Below are positions 22,586-34,495 of a stretch of DNA of 64,000 nucleotides, piece after piece. The notes under the pieces are model-generated. The model was given only the letters and a program-made list of their open reading frames with translations, was not told the origin of the DNA and ran no database searches. How positions within the stretch are numbered: the first letter of the stretch is position 1; each line of letters begins with the position of its first letter. This DNA is from Brassica napus. Its lineage: Eukaryota; Streptophyta; Magnoliopsida; Brassicales; Brassicaceae. A program made the position numbers and the translations under genes. The DNA is taken from the NCBI RefSeq assembly GCF_020379485.1, contig NC_063452.1:28216770-28280769 (forward strand), read 5' to 3'.

Positions 22586-23308
22586 GTTTCCCGTCACGCG
22601 AAGTCATCAGTCAAACTTTACGATAAAAACCGCGGGAAGTTTGTTTTTATCGAAGAAACCGTAATAAACGTTTCGAGCCAAAGACGGCCCAAAGAGACCT
22701 AAGACGAAGCTCGAAGCCCACTTACGATTTCTTAACCAAAAGCCCATAAGCCGTATGACGGTTTATGCTTGGTTCGTAAGGGAAGATAAATGTCAAGTTT
22801 CCGCGGATAAATGTGAAGTTTCCGAAGATAATCACGAAGATCGGGAAAAACAGAATATCTCCATTTTTTAGCTATGACGGCTTAAGGGCAGAAGGAGAAA
22901 AGCGTAAACCGACCTAGGAGCAAGTATATAAAGAGTTCTAGGCGAGAGGCACGAAGAGAGAACTTTTTGACAGCAAACTTAGCACTTAGAGCAGTTTAGA
23001 CAATTTTCCGTTTTTGTTATTCGAGCTGCGACTCAATTAGGCTTAGCAGCTTTAGGGTTTTAGAATTAGGAATCTCGCCGACAGCTCTCGTAGCGCAGGC
23101 TCTTACCTCGTTGTAACGCTCAAACGCGAATTCAGAATAAGACCTACTTTGCTCTCTTTTGCGATTTCTTATTTCTTGTCGTTTTTACTTGCGTGTTCAG
23201 ATTGCTTGGCGTGTGGTTTAGCAGATATTCGGGACCTCTGGGAAATTAGGGTTTTCCTAACTTTCCTAATTTAAACGAAAATCGATAGTGCGAATTTCGG
23301 TTCCCACA
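22586..23308 (+). repeat. Element A 5' LTR, right part
   Basis: It begins with the duplicated GTTTC (22586-22590) and continues the LTR interrupted at 10301, matching 31624-32348 of the 3' LTR. It ends TTCCCACA. The phrase GTATATAAAGAGTTCTAGGCG (22925-22945) supplies a TATA box, and the start of the R region probably lies about 30 bases beyond it. Confidence 0.85.
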
Positions 23309-23375
23309 GTTTGGCGCTAGAAGGAGGGAGGGTACGGATCAATCTAACTCTCAGCCACAACACGCTCAACCAGAC

Positions 23376-25983
23376 ATGTCAACTGACGACGCGGATAACA
23401 TGCAAATTCCTCTCAACGGAGGAAGCGACACCAATCTCCACACTCCAGCAGCGGATGTCTCCGCCGTCAACGCACCAGCCAACGCCGCAACTCTTGAGGA
23501 GTTTAAAAAGATGTTCACCACCTATGAAAAAAGGTCAGAGGAACAGGACAAGCTCGTGAACACCTTGACCAAACGGGTCGAAACCTTAACGGCAAGGACT
23601 CGAGCAATCCGTCCCCGCGGAACCACTAAGGTTCGCGGGAAAAGACTCGACTTCACAACTCCACACGATATGCCTGGAACGTCGCGGGAACGTCCTTCAG
23701 GACAGAATCCCAACGAAACATCCTCTGCCGAGAAACGGAACTCAGAGAGTCCTCCACCTCCTGCTAAGGACACGGGGGCGAATGAAGTCGAGCATGTCGA
23801 CTTGGATCCCAGCGACGTCTCCAACGATACTTAGGAGGACGCTGATAGACATCCAAGAAGAACCAGAAGCCGATCGGCTCGGGAAAGCTCCCCATTCGAT
23901 AAACCAATGACAGAAGAGGAGGAAAACCTCTACTGGGTCAAACAGGAGGAGCTGGCCAAAAAATAAACCGAGGTCACTCGCAGCAAACGCCGACAAGCTA
24001 GGAAATCTGCTGACGAGAAATCAGACATTCGCGACCTTCGCGATTACGTAACCAAAACTGCAGCGGAAGTAAGGGCCGTGAAATCCCAGATCCATCCCGC
24101 TACCAGCGCTGCCCCGGAGATCAATAGACTGCTCGAGGGGGCTCGAAAAACACCCTTCACCGCCCGCATCTCTGATACGAGGGTATCTGACCCGGGAAAA
24201 TCAAAGTACCAAAGTATGATGGTAAGACTGATCCTAAAGCGCACCTCCAGGCTTTCCACATCACGATGGGAAGGGACAGACGAAAGGATAGCGAAAAGGA
24301 CGCTGGCTATTGCCGTCTGTTCGTCAAAAATCTAGAAGGAGCGGCGCTCAAATGTTCCGCACGCCTTAAGTGAAACTCCATCGGATGTTTTCGACAGCTC
24401 GCATCGGAATTTCTCAAACAATACTCTATGTTCATAGATAGAGAAACTTCTGATGTCGACCTCTGGAGTCTGTCCCAGAGGGAAGACAAACCCCTCCGCG
24501 AGTTCATAAGCCGGTTCAAACTGGTGATGTCAAGGGTTAGCGGGATAAGCGACAAGGTGGTCATAGACGCGCTCAGAAAGACGCTCTGGTACAAGTCAAA
24601 ATTCAGAAAATGGATAACCCTCGACAAACCGCGGACGATCCAAGACGCCCACCACAAGGAAACAGGCTACATCATAATCGAAGCGGAAACAAAAATTTTA
24701 TCGCAAAAACATAAACCGATGAACCCGTCCTCGAAAGATGTAGATCAAAAGACCAAAAAGAAAAACTCTCGTAACGACAAGTACGTCCATCACGAGGGTG
24801 AAGAACTCCAAGGGGCGCATAACTACGCGATCAATTCGGATCAAGGCCGAACCACGAGTAATACATGGACTTGCAACCAAGGATACGACGAAAACACCTT
24901 CTACGAGTTCCACCAGTCCCGAGGCCACTCCACGACTGACTGCAAAGTCTTGGGGGCGAGGTTGGCCGCGAAGCTACTAGCTAGACAGCTCTCCGAGGAG
25001 GCAAGCGTTAAAGATCTCATCCTCGAGACCGACCGCCCTCCGAAGACGGACAGGAATCTGCCCGCGGAGAATTCCGCTCAGAAAAATCAATCAGGGGATA
25101 AACGCGGAAGAGGACCAGACGAGAAAGGAAACGATAACAATCGCCGCAGAGTCAACATGATCATCGGAGGATCGTAGTATTTCAACGACACGGTCTCAAC
25201 CATCAAGGCTTACCAGCGAAAAGCCGAATCAAGTGCAAACTGGCCTACGTGGTCTCCTCCTCGAGATGGTCTAAGCAACTCGATAACTTTCACGAGAGAC
25301 AAAGCCGGCAGAATCGATTAACCTCACTGTGATCCACTCGTCATAGATCTTGTCATACGAGATCTGGAAGTCGCGAGAGTCCTCATCGACAGAAGAAGCA
25401 CAATTAATGTTATCTTTCGCGATACTCTCAAACGAATGAACATCAAACTCGGGGAAGTTACCCCAAAGCCAAAACCACTGATGGGTTTTTCAGGTGAAGT
25501 ATTGATGACTCTCGGACGATCCAGCTACCAGTCATGGCCAAGGAAATCACATAGATCGTCGATTTCACGGTGGTCGATCATCCCGCCATCTACAACGTGA
25601 TCATGGAACCTCATGGCTTAACGCCATGAAAGCCGTTCCATCTACATATCACCTCAGCGTCAAATTCCCGACCCAGAGCGGGATCGCAGCCATCTATGGT
25701 TGTCAGAAACAGTCGCGGCTTTGCTTTCTCGCAGAACATAAGCTAAGACAAATCACAACTACCGCGATGGCAGCTCGCAAACACACAAAGTTAGCTCAGC
25801 TTCGGCCGAAAACACTTCAAAGAAAGACGATTCGACATCGTCTGCTGAAGCGAACGCTTCGGACATCGAAACTCAGCACGATTCCGAAGTCAATGCTATG
25901 ACTCAACCGGAAAACCCAGACAAAAACGTCGACCCTGCCACAGTCACCACGATTAAGGCGGTCAGCACGGCTACAGCCGCCGA
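23376..25983 (+). pseudogene. Element A gag and protease-like remnant
   Basis: It starts with [19 protein letters not shown] at 23376, which is open to a stop at 23834. Gag-like sequence then continues in broken frames: [19 protein letters not shown] around 23860, a capsid-like stretch around 24210-24700 ([35 protein letters not shown]), then a zinc-knuckle-like [15 protein letters not shown] region near 24900 in which the first Cys positions are degraded. A protease-like end follows ([18 protein letters not shown] around 25340, AVPSTYHLSVKFPT near 25630). At least four in-frame stops (near 23834, 23964, 24371, 25175) and frameshifts kill it. Reverse transcriptase and integrase never follow; the frame ends near 25983. 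Confidence 0.75.
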
Positions 25984-27187
25984 GTAAGAACACTCGCGGC
26001 ATAAAAAAAACTATGAGATGGCTTGATCCTCGAAAGAGGTACGTAGGCAGCTCGTCGAAAGACGAGTTCATCTATCCCCCTCTATAAAAAGGGGGGGTGG
26101 GGGAAGTGGGTACGTATACTCGTATACTCCCAAGTTTTAAAAGATGCATCATTGTAATCGAGCTTTTTAAAACTTTTACTACAATACGCATTTTTCGAAC
26201 TCTTACGCTTCAACTACGCAAAAAGTCTCAGGACACGCTTAAAAATAAAAATGTCTACAAACATTAGACTCTTGTCAATGGCCTTACCTGGCCTCAATCA
26301 CAAAGCTTTCATTCTTCAGCACCTAAAACATATGTATAATCTTTGAAATAACTGCGAGACGTCGCCAAGTTAAAATCGAAACTATGCAAACAACTGTCTG
26401 AATGCGGCCATAAAAACTCAACAAATATTTACACCCCGTTCATCGATTGGCCCCGACGGACACACCATCCGTCTTAAACAAACGCAACCTGATCATTCTT
26501 CTGATCCTCGAACATCCAACACAAGGATAAAAGCGCACTACAAAAAAATCTGAAATTTTGGTCTAGCACTTCCAGTTGGCTTAGAAACCGTCTCTAGAGA
26601 GATGCTCAATTCGTGCCATACAAGTCGTATAAGCCGGGAACCTGTCGCGGATTTTAAATTGGTACGAATCAGATAGAAATCGCAATAGAAAAATCGATAG
26701 CCGGATAGTCACCGCACAAACCTTAAAGCCGAGAGTAAACCTAGATCTTGCCCTAAACCCAACACATTGGTCTCTAACATCTCAAGACATGATATCCAAA
26801 AGTGATACGAGATCTTAAACCATGTCTCTCCGTCCATATCTTAACGTGCATGAAAACTTCGTAAAAGTACGAAAATTCACATCTCAAGCGAACCATCAGA
26901 TTGAACGTCTCGTTAGAAGTAAATAGGAGAAGACAACTCATATTTATTTCACATATTCAGAACAATGCACTTCGATAAATGTTCATCATATATATAAAAC
27001 CGCAGAGCGGTAGGGATTCAATGCCACCAACGGCCAGTCCCGATAAAGATAAAGCGGCCAAACAGGCCCACGCAAAGTCTCAAAATAAAAGCCAAACTCG
27101 GCCAGACATAGATAAATAAAGGCCACACTCGGCCACAAATACAAGATAAGGTAAAAACTTCTTCCCGTCAAACGCTCACTTCACCTC
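25984..27187. other. Element A central noncoding region where pol would be expected
   Basis: No coding frame is found in either strand. Near 26020-26060 is the phrase GGCTTGATCCTCGAAAGAGG followed by TACGTAGGCAGC, which is seen in many Tat-like elements and recurs in altered form at 34738. A TATAAAAAGGGGGGG purine-rich tract lies at about 26083-26106, possibly a second polypurine-like tract. Confidence 0.55.
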
Positions 27188-28002
27188 TCACAGATCAAAG
27201 TTAAAATTCCCGGACAAGGAAGCTCTGAATGCATCCGCGGGATAGTTCACCTCCTCATCGTCACCAGCGAACTTGGTCGTAACCTCCAACGTATCGGGAG
27301 AAACCGGGATGGGATCTCAGAATCCATGAATCCTCTCATCAATCAGAGGAATAAGCGCCTCAGCATGGGGATGGTCCTTCATGCCATCTTTCATGTCCCT
27401 CATCTCGTCCTCGAAAACGAAGTCGTCCGCCTGCATCTTCCAAAGGGTGCCAAATGAACCACGACAAGCATCCTTGAGGCTTCCATACTCGGTCTTGAAC
27501 TGGGAAGCACGGTTTCTCATCACCTTGACGATCTCTCTCCTACCCTTTCTTTCCACTCGACGAACGGCCTTTTCATGGTCCCTGGCGAGTCTCGAATCTC
27601 GCTCTGAAATTTCGTTTTGCATGCGAGCAAGGTCCTTTTCCGCTTTCTCCACCTTGAATCGATAAACCATGGCCTCCCTATGGCTCGCCTCGAGGGCCGA
27701 GCCAAGCAAGTTAAGACCCTCGAAAGAAGGAAACTATCCCCATTGATGATGCGAGATCCTTCCACGACAACCTTCGACCTTCCCAATTCGTCCACAGACG
27801 AGGGAGGATCGAAACTCGAGGGTAAACCAGCGAAGAAATCGTCAAAATCTGGGATAGGAGCCTCGCTCGTACCACTCCCATCACCATAAGCAAGGTCCGG
27901 ATCCCATCCTGGGAGAATAGAATCATCCACGGAAAAATCTATATCGTCAAGGTCAATGTCTTTACCTTTCAGTGACCTCGCGTTCGCCTCCTCCGCGGGA
28001 AC
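27188..28002 (-). pseudogene. Element A antisense ORF, 3' part
   Basis: It continues the antisense ORF begun at 30883, in frame across the inserted LTR-like element (the GGAAC target duplication counted once). It carries an acidic start (DIDLDDIDFSVDDSILPGWD) and a long charged coiled-coil-like stretch ([20 protein letters not shown]). Two lesions are visible. About 19-20 extra bases near 27722-27742 (possibly a damaged short intron) shift the frame. A TGG-to-TGA change at 27317-27319 truncates it 43 codons before the family end (GNFNFDL then TGA at 27188-27190). Confidence 0.7.
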
Positions 28003-29962
28003 TGATTAAGCGTTTAAGCACACACCAATTAACCTAATGTGCCAACAATACCACAATCGAATGGTATGTCATTGTAGCATTTTAGGATTGAATCCACAAG
28101 GAACTAGTGATCTATAACACCAAGAATACACAAGCTTTCCTAATCTAAGCAAGCAAGAAGATGGATGATTTGTAACAAGCTAATATCCTAGAAATATAAA
28201 CAAGGTGATCTCAAATCCAATCAAGAAATAAGTGCAAGAACTTTCAAATGCTAAGGATTGATCCATGGGCAATGATAATTGATATAAGGTGATCAAGGTT
28301 CAATCTAGGATGTTCAAACAAAACAATCAACAAGTTTATAGGTCTAGATCTCATTCAAAATAGATTAACCCACAAGATCTTGTGGCAAAAACCCCTATGC
28401 TAATCATGAATTAAACATCAACTGTCGTTGGCTAACGCAATCAAGCATGCATGAATCACAAGTCTACTAACCACTTAAACATCTTGGACATCAACTGTCG
28501 TTGGCCAAGCATGTAAAAGACAATACTAAGTTCATTCAAGCATTTTAACAAACACTTTTCAGGCGTAAAATAGTTTAAGGTCTAGATGAGAGTGATCAAG
28601 TCTAATCTAGCATTAAGAACACTTAGCAAGAATAGAACATTGTTAATCAAGCAAGAAACATCCTAAATATCCACTTAATTACCCTAATCTATCTAACCCA
28701 TAAATCACAAGGTCACTACTCACTAATCTCCATGAGAAACCTTAAACCTATGTAAGGATCAAGACTAATCATGTTAATGAGCAAGAGAAACACAAATATA
28801 AGATGAAGTACTTCCTTAGATTATCAAAAGATTCAAGCTTTTACTAGTTTAGACAAAGTCTTCGGAAAAAATGAGATCAAAATTAGGTTTTTAGGTCTAA
28901 ATCTATTTATAGAGTGGTAAATCTCGAGCTGGTTTGACCCCAAAAACCAGAGTCAAATCGGATTAAACCGGTCAATGTTTTTAATCTCGCAATTGGTCAT
29001 CGAAGCGCGCGGGTTATGCATCCCGTTTCACTAAGCCGCTGCCATCAACTCGACATGTTGCGAGCGGTGTCTCTTACCCGCTGCAATGGAGCCGCTATGT
29101 GTCTGCTCGAACTGAAGCTCTGACTCTCTCTTCCTCGTTGAATCAAGCTCGAGCCGAAGTCAAGCTTCTCCGTTGCGTAAAGACCAATCCGAGAGCTCCA
29201 GTTGTCGTCTCCAAGCCGCGACCACACTCCATCGCAAAGCTTCTTCATCGCTTCTCGTCATCGGCTTCTGTCACGCGGGATCTCTGGTCCAAGTCATCTT
29301 CTTCGCCATGGCTACAACTCGCGGATGTCGTCGCTTCAAGCTTCATCGTCACTAAGCTCTCCACTGAACCGGAACCACCGAGTCACAACCAAGCTCAATC
29401 CGTCTCTCGTCAATTGTCGTGCTCTTCTTCCTCGTGGTTCAAACCCGAGATTGAATCGAAGCCATCCACCACAGGATTCTCTTTTCCAGGCCGGGCTCAG
29501 CTTCAACGTGGCCGTGGTCAGCTCCACCGTGGCTGTACTGGTCGTCGCCGTCAAAGAGATCTGGCGGAAGAAAGGTCGTAGCCTCCAATGGTGGATTTTA
29601 GAATAATTGCATATCTGGCTCTTCAACGTTTGGTTATTTATTCTGTGACCCCAAAACTATTGACATTGCATAAAAGTCCACTCGAATTAACCCCAAAGTT
29701 TCAATTGTGCAAAGAAGCCCAACCGACTATTCTGAATTCGCGACCTTGGTCCCTGCATTCTCCTGGCCTTTCATTTCTGCCCCAAACTCTGTAAATCGCA
29801 GAGATAACCTTTCGAATTGGACCGGAAACTCTCAAATGTGCACTCCTCACTCTAATGCACATAAATGGACAAATATATGCAATGTAGACACCTAAATGCA
29901 ACTCAAAACACTAATATGAATAATACATATATGTTAAAAACTATTTAAATCATGAGATATCA
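28003..29962 (-). mobile_element. LTR-like insertion (solo LTR) in the element A antisense ORF
   Basis: It starts TGATTAAGCG and ends GAGATATCA and is flanked by a perfect 5-bp duplication GGAAC (27998-28002 and 29963-29967). The minus strand carries a CCTTGTGGATTCAATCC phrase near the LTR's 3' side (plus positions about 28085-28101), like the pre-primer-site phrase of Gypsy LTRs. This sets its orientation as minus. It is 1960 bp with no recognisable gag, pol or internal primer site, so a solo LTR left by recombination is the simplest reading. The segment 29050-29580 is less AT-rich and has open frames on both strands, but no protein I recognise. Confidence 0.7.
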
Positions 29963-30883
29963 GGAACATCGCAAGGAGCAGGACCATCAGACTCGGAATC
30001 ACTGTTCGTCTCCACGCCCGTTTCGAAATCGGAAAGCACGAGCCTCAATGCCTTGCGAACCCTCTTCGGCGTAAAGGAGGTCCAGAAAAACGGGCCATTC
30101 ATGAGGAGATCCCTTATTTCGACTGTGTCCTCGGGGAATGGAGGGAGCGGGTTGATGAAGGGACCATCATTCGGCCTGATCCGGAGCAACGGAATGCAAC
30201 TCTCCTCGATAGATGCAGCGCTTATACGGACAAAAAAGGAAGAACTTCTTCCACGAGTTAAAGTTGGAGGTAAACCCCTTGATCACCAACATGTGGTTCC
30301 GAGGGGTCAACCGGTAATTTTCTGGCTTCGAAACGAGCTGCAGCCTAAAGAGCGCTTCCAAGTGATCAGTGGTAAGGGAAAGACCATGTTCATAACTCAG
30401 GATCACGACGCCAATAAGATGCTGGAGGCTGGTAGGATTCAGCTGGCTCATCGAAACCTCGAAACGATCCAACGCACGGACGATGACTTCAGGAATCGGA
30501 AACCACAAACGGCAGCGCACTACGAACGACTCGTAACAAGTAAAGTAACCCTCCGGGGGATTATCAGCGCTTTCCCCGTGTCGAGGAATTCGAAATTCCA
30601 CCGCGTCCGAAATTCGGTAAAACGACCGAATGGTCTGAAGAATGTCACTAGTGCTTTTGCTCGGTGCGCCCCTCTCGACCGAACGTTGGCTTATGACAGG
30701 AAACGACTTCTCGATAGGAGGAGTAATCGAGCCATATCTCGCTGTCCACCACGCCGCATTTTCGGCCGGGTCTATCGAGTGAGGCACAAACTCGACCTTC
30801 GGTATAAGAATCTCGTCGTGGGCATCTTCGGACGAGGAACCACGGGAGGTACCTCTTTTCGAAGTCTTCTTTCTACTTGACAT
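29963..30883 (-). pseudogene. Element A antisense ORF, 5' part (Tat-lineage 'putative gypsy-type transposon' domain)
   Basis: It starts at the ATG at 30883 ([15 protein letters not shown]), a basic N-terminus. The conserved part includes [40 protein letters not shown] and [20 protein letters not shown], which I recall as the domain annotated 'putative gypsy type transposon'. A one-base deletion near 30215 shifts the frame between YKRCIY and the continuing [20 protein letters not shown]. The ORF then runs into the LTR-like insertion at 29962. It lies on the strand opposite to gag, just inside the 3' LTR. Function is unknown. Confidence 0.75.
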
Positions 30884-31148
30884 CTTGTAAAATTCAAGGA
30901 AAAACAAGAAGAAAAAGATAGAGAGAAAGGAAAAATTTATTTCTTTTCAAAAACTTCTTATGAGAATAAGCAAGTGAAAGACTATGGAGAAGTTACCTTC
31001 CTTCTTATACGCATAAGAAGTTACTATTTGCCCGCAGACTTTTGGATATGAACTACGCCTAAATACGCCAAACTCGCCTAACTCACCATACCGCACGCTA
31101 GAATCTCGTCAGAAATCCACGATTCTAACGGGCTGGGGGGCTAACTGT

Positions 31149-32348
31149 TGGGGTCAAAAACGGTTACGATGAAGTTAATGTCCAAATCTCCGTAAAAATC
31201 AGCGTGATCATTTTTTACGAAAGTTGCTTCGTAAAAAGATTCTTTACAAAGAGCCTCGCGGTAAAATTTTGTTCAAATCTCAATCGAACCAAATACCGAT
31301 TATCCAAAGCAACAGACACGTATCCGAACTAACCACGGGCAAGCTCGAGTATGGCAATTGGCCCATAGACAAACCAAGCTCGATCGCTACGCCAAAGCTC
31401 GGTCGCTACGTAGCGAACGAGCCGTGAGCACGAATGCGGCTCGGTCGCTACGTAGTGACCGAGATCGAGACAAATTTGGTCGCTACATAGCGACAAAGCA
31501 CGTACACGGCTTGGTCGTTACGTAGAAATTGTGCTCTCCCAAAACGTCGATACGACACGAATCCATGCATTCTTGTTTACTCTTTAAAATGCTATCTCCC
31601 GTAGACCGTGGCTAAATCATTCTATGTTTCCCGTCACGCGAAGTCATCAGTCAAACTTTACGATAAAAACCGCGGGCAGTTTGTTTTTATCGAAGAAACC
31701 GTAATAAATGTTTCGAGCCAAAGATAGCCCAAAGAGACCTAAGGCGAAGCTCGAAGCCCACTTACGATTTCTTAACCAAAAGCTCATAAGCCGTATGACG
31801 GTTTATGTTTGGTTTGTAAAGCAAGATAAATGTCAAGTTTCCGCGGATAAATGTGAAGTTTCCGAAGATAATCACGAGGATCAGGAAAAACAGAATATCT
31901 CCATTTTTGAGCTATGACGGCTTAAGGACAGAAGGGGAAAAGTGTAAATCGACCTAGGAGCAAGTATATAAGGAGTTCTAGGCGAGAGGCACAAAAATAG
32001 AACTTTTTGACAACAAACTTAGCACTTAGATCAGTTTAGGCAATTTTCCATTTTTGTTATTCGAGCTGCGACTCAATTAGGTTTAGCAGCTTTAGGGTTT
32101 TACAATTAGGAATTTCGCCGACAGCTCTCGTAGACCAGGCCCTTACCTCATTGTAACGCTCAAACGCGAATTCAGAATAAGACCTACTTTGCTCTCTTTT
32201 ACGATTTCTTATTTCTTGTCGTCTTTATTTGCGTGTTCTGATTGCATGGCATGTGGTTTAGCAGATATCCGGGACCTCTGGGAAACTAGGATTTTCCTAA
32301 CTTTCCTAATCTAAACGGAAATCGAAAGTGCGAATTTCGGTTTCCACA
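31149..32348 (+). repeat. Element A 3' LTR
   Basis: It starts TGGGGTC after a GC-purine tract (GGGCTGGGGGGCTAAC) and ends TTTCCACA, followed by GTCGT. It is 1200 bp against 1288 bp for the split 5' LTR; most of the difference lies in the palindrome array. It has a TATA box context at about 31965 (AAGTATATAAGG). Confidence 0.85.
31377..31534. repeat. Shortened palindrome array in the element A 3' LTR
   Basis: About four and a half degenerate copies of the same 26-base palindrome: a half copy at 31377 and copies at 31397, 31439, about 31474 and 31509. The 5' LTR holds seven. Confidence 0.8.
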
Positions 32349-33084
32349 GTCGTCTTCCCTGAAATCGTCGTCTCCAATCGTTTCTACAAAATATTCTTCA
32401 CTGCAATTTCCCGAAATCATCTTCTCTGCTGCGTTTTTTTGAGTTTGTGGCTGAGTTTTAATTTATGTTGTGGCTGAGTTACTTTTCTTTTACGGCTGGT
32501 TTATATATGTAGTTGTGACTGAGTTACTTCCCGCCAATCTCCGAAAACCTAGCTATAAGAAGTGTGCATTATGAGGATAAAAGGCAAATACATTCCAAAA
32601 AACACCCGATTCGACATTTGTGGGATGTATTTATTTAAGTTTATTTGTGATTTGACACCCATATTTGGATAATCTAAACTTTTTTTCAGATCTGAGTGAA
32701 AGAGAAGATTGAACAAGAAGAGAATGGAGGAGACGGAAAGAAATGACGGATTCAGTAGAGACGAAGAGTTTAATAAAGCTTGGATACATGGACGAGTTAT
32801 CACCGGAATGGTGCAGAAAACCTATATTTTTGGTTTTCTATGTAAGAAACATAACTCAACCATGTATTTAGTGTTTGACTTATGCTATGTTTGCACTACT
32901 CAGTCGTGTCGTTTATATATCTCAGCCGTGTCGTTTACATAACTTTGTCATACCTCAAACATACCCTAAAATCAGAAAATGTTTAGATAACTCAGCCGTA
33001 TCGTTTAGATAACTCAGCCGTATCGTTTATATAAATCAGTCATACCTCAAATATACCCTAAAATCGGAAAACTAAGGAATGGAC
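32349..33084 (+). other. Noncoding part of the hAT relic
   Basis: It begins with the right copy of the GTCGT duplication. Near 32690-32760 lies an ATG-containing open stretch (MEETERNDGFSRDEE) that I cannot assign. Between about 32895 and 33045 four phrases of the type CTCAGCCGTGTCGTTTA and two of TCATACCTCAAA occur as imperfect tandem repeats. Confidence 0.4.
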
Positions 33085-33749
33085 GCGAGCTGAGAAGATA
33101 TGCCAATTTTTGTGCCCTTTCGTAGAGATCACAAAACTGATGTCAGGTTCTAATTACCCCACTTCGAACTTGTATTTTTATTAGGTTTGGTCCATCCATG
33201 AGTGGCTTCAAATAAATCAATATAGCGAGGATGAGACTGTCAGAAAAATGGTGCCACCGATGAAAGAGATGTTTGATAAGTATTGGGATGAAGTTAGTTG
33301 TGTTTTTGCAATGGCAGCAGTCTTTGATCCACGTTTCAAGCTTTCAATTGTCGAGTGTTGCTTAGGGAAGCTTGACATGAGTACATGTGATGTAAAGTTG
33401 AAGAACTTGCGCCAGAAGCTGAGTATTTTGTTCTAGTCTTACGACAAAAAATCCATGGCTAACTCACCTTCTACAGAGCCACGTGAGACGGTTCCACAAA
33501 ATATCAGTTCTGCAAGATCAATGGGACTGTTTGGGAACTACCAAGTGAGTGTTTTTTAAATTTTCAACTTTTTGGTTTTTTCTTAAAATCATTTCTTTTT
33601 TTTCGAAAACTTCTTAGGAATTCTTTAAATTTCGCAAAGTCAACGGTGCTGCCACTGGAAAGACAACTCTAGAAGCTTATCTTGATGAACCGCCTTTGGA
33701 CATTGATAGTATAGAGAGCTTGGACATTCTCCAATTCTGGAAAACTAAC
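33085..33749 (+). pseudogene. hAT transposase relic, first part (RICESLEEPER-like)
   Basis: Reading forward, WTRAEKICQFLCPF and MVPPMKEMFDKYWDEV match the conserved core of plant BED-zinc-finger hAT transposases. A stop replaces Gln in the YQVW motif near 33182. A second coding segment, LFGNYQ then EFFKFRKVNG (33618 onward), is separated by an AT-rich stretch that may be an intron. The reading ends at ILQFWKTN, where a 1.4-kb insertion begins. Plant domesticated hAT genes share this layout, but this copy is dead. Confidence 0.75.
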
Positions 33750-33785
33750 TATTGGGGAAAAATATTCCATGAAGAGAATACTTCA

Positions 33786-33962
33786 GCTTCCGGGTTCCTG
33801 CTTCCAGGTTTCGGGTTCCTACCCCCAGGTTCCGGGTTCCTACCCCCGGGTCTGGGTTTCTGCCCCCAGGTTCCGGGTTCCTACCCCCAGGTTCCGGGTT
33901 CCTACCCCCGGGTCTGGGTCTGGGTCCCTGCCTCCGGGCCTGGGTCCTGCCTCCGGCTTCCA
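33786..33962. repeat. GGTTCCGGGTTCCTACCCCC minisatellite
   Basis: A roughly 21-base unit recurs with variants (GGTTTCGGGTTCC, GGTCTGGGTTTCTGCCCCC) for about 175 bases. It produces spurious Pro/Gly-rich open frames on both strands. Confidence 0.85.
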
Positions 33963-34495
33963 GGCCGAATGATTTATCCTGCCTTAGGATAAATGAAAAT
34001 CTTCCTTTAATAAGGTACCAGCTTGGACAAGAAGGAGTCTCCCTAGATCCGAGAAAAAGAGGAAGTATTCCAATACATATGATCTCTTTTAAGAAAAAGA
34101 GAAATATTCTATTATCTAAGGATATAATGAATATTTCCAAATCCTAAGAGGGAGGCACGACCTCCACTATAAATATAGGTTTCTAAACCTAAAGAAGAAG
34201 GTCCAAGACGTCCATAATCAGAGCTCACCAATTCTACAGCCGCCGAGGCAAGGTTTCGCACCTGGAAGACCTTCTTCTTCGACATGCCTATGATAGGCTG
34301 ACTTTGGTGGTTACTACCGACTAGGGGAAGATATATGCTCATTGCAGCACGTCTACAACTCTACTTACTGGCTCAGGCCACGATCTCCAGCTCATCAGCA
34401 GGGTCCCTCCATGCTCACTGAAGCACCTCGACACATCATGCTCACTGCAGCATATCGACAGGTCTACCATCTGTTCCGGCCATGTGCCCCCTAGA

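Larger units (their letters stand above)
9732..32348 (+). mobile_element. Element A: non-autonomous Gypsy (Tat-like) retrotransposon, interrupted by two insertions
   Basis: The outer boundaries are set by LTRs beginning TGGGGTC and ending CCACA and by a 5-bp target duplication GTCGT (9727-9731 and 32349-32353). Without its inserts the element is about 8.36 kb. Order: 5' LTR (9732-10301 plus 22591-23308), primer site beginning TGGCGCTAGAAGGAGGG at 23312, gag-protease region (23376-25983), about 1.2 kb noncoding, antisense ORF (30883 to 27188, minus), polypurine tract, 3' LTR (31149-32348). No reverse transcriptase, RNase H or integrase was found anywhere in it, so it must have been mobilised in trans. 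A large antisense ORF near the 3' LTR is a known feature of the Tat lineage. LTRs differ by about 5% in the 210 bases I compared after the nesting point. Confidence 0.8.

Noticed and set aside
29099..29626. Open frames on both strands in the LTR-like insertion
   Set aside because: No recognisable domain and both strands equally open; kept only as a composition oddity.
30053..30880. 275-residue plus-strand open frame
   Set aside because: Exactly opposite the conserved antisense ORF of element A, which has the family words.
33696..33992. Pro/Gly-rich open frames
   Set aside because: Produced by the 21-base minisatellite; the start of the frame is hAT coding sequence cut by the insertion.
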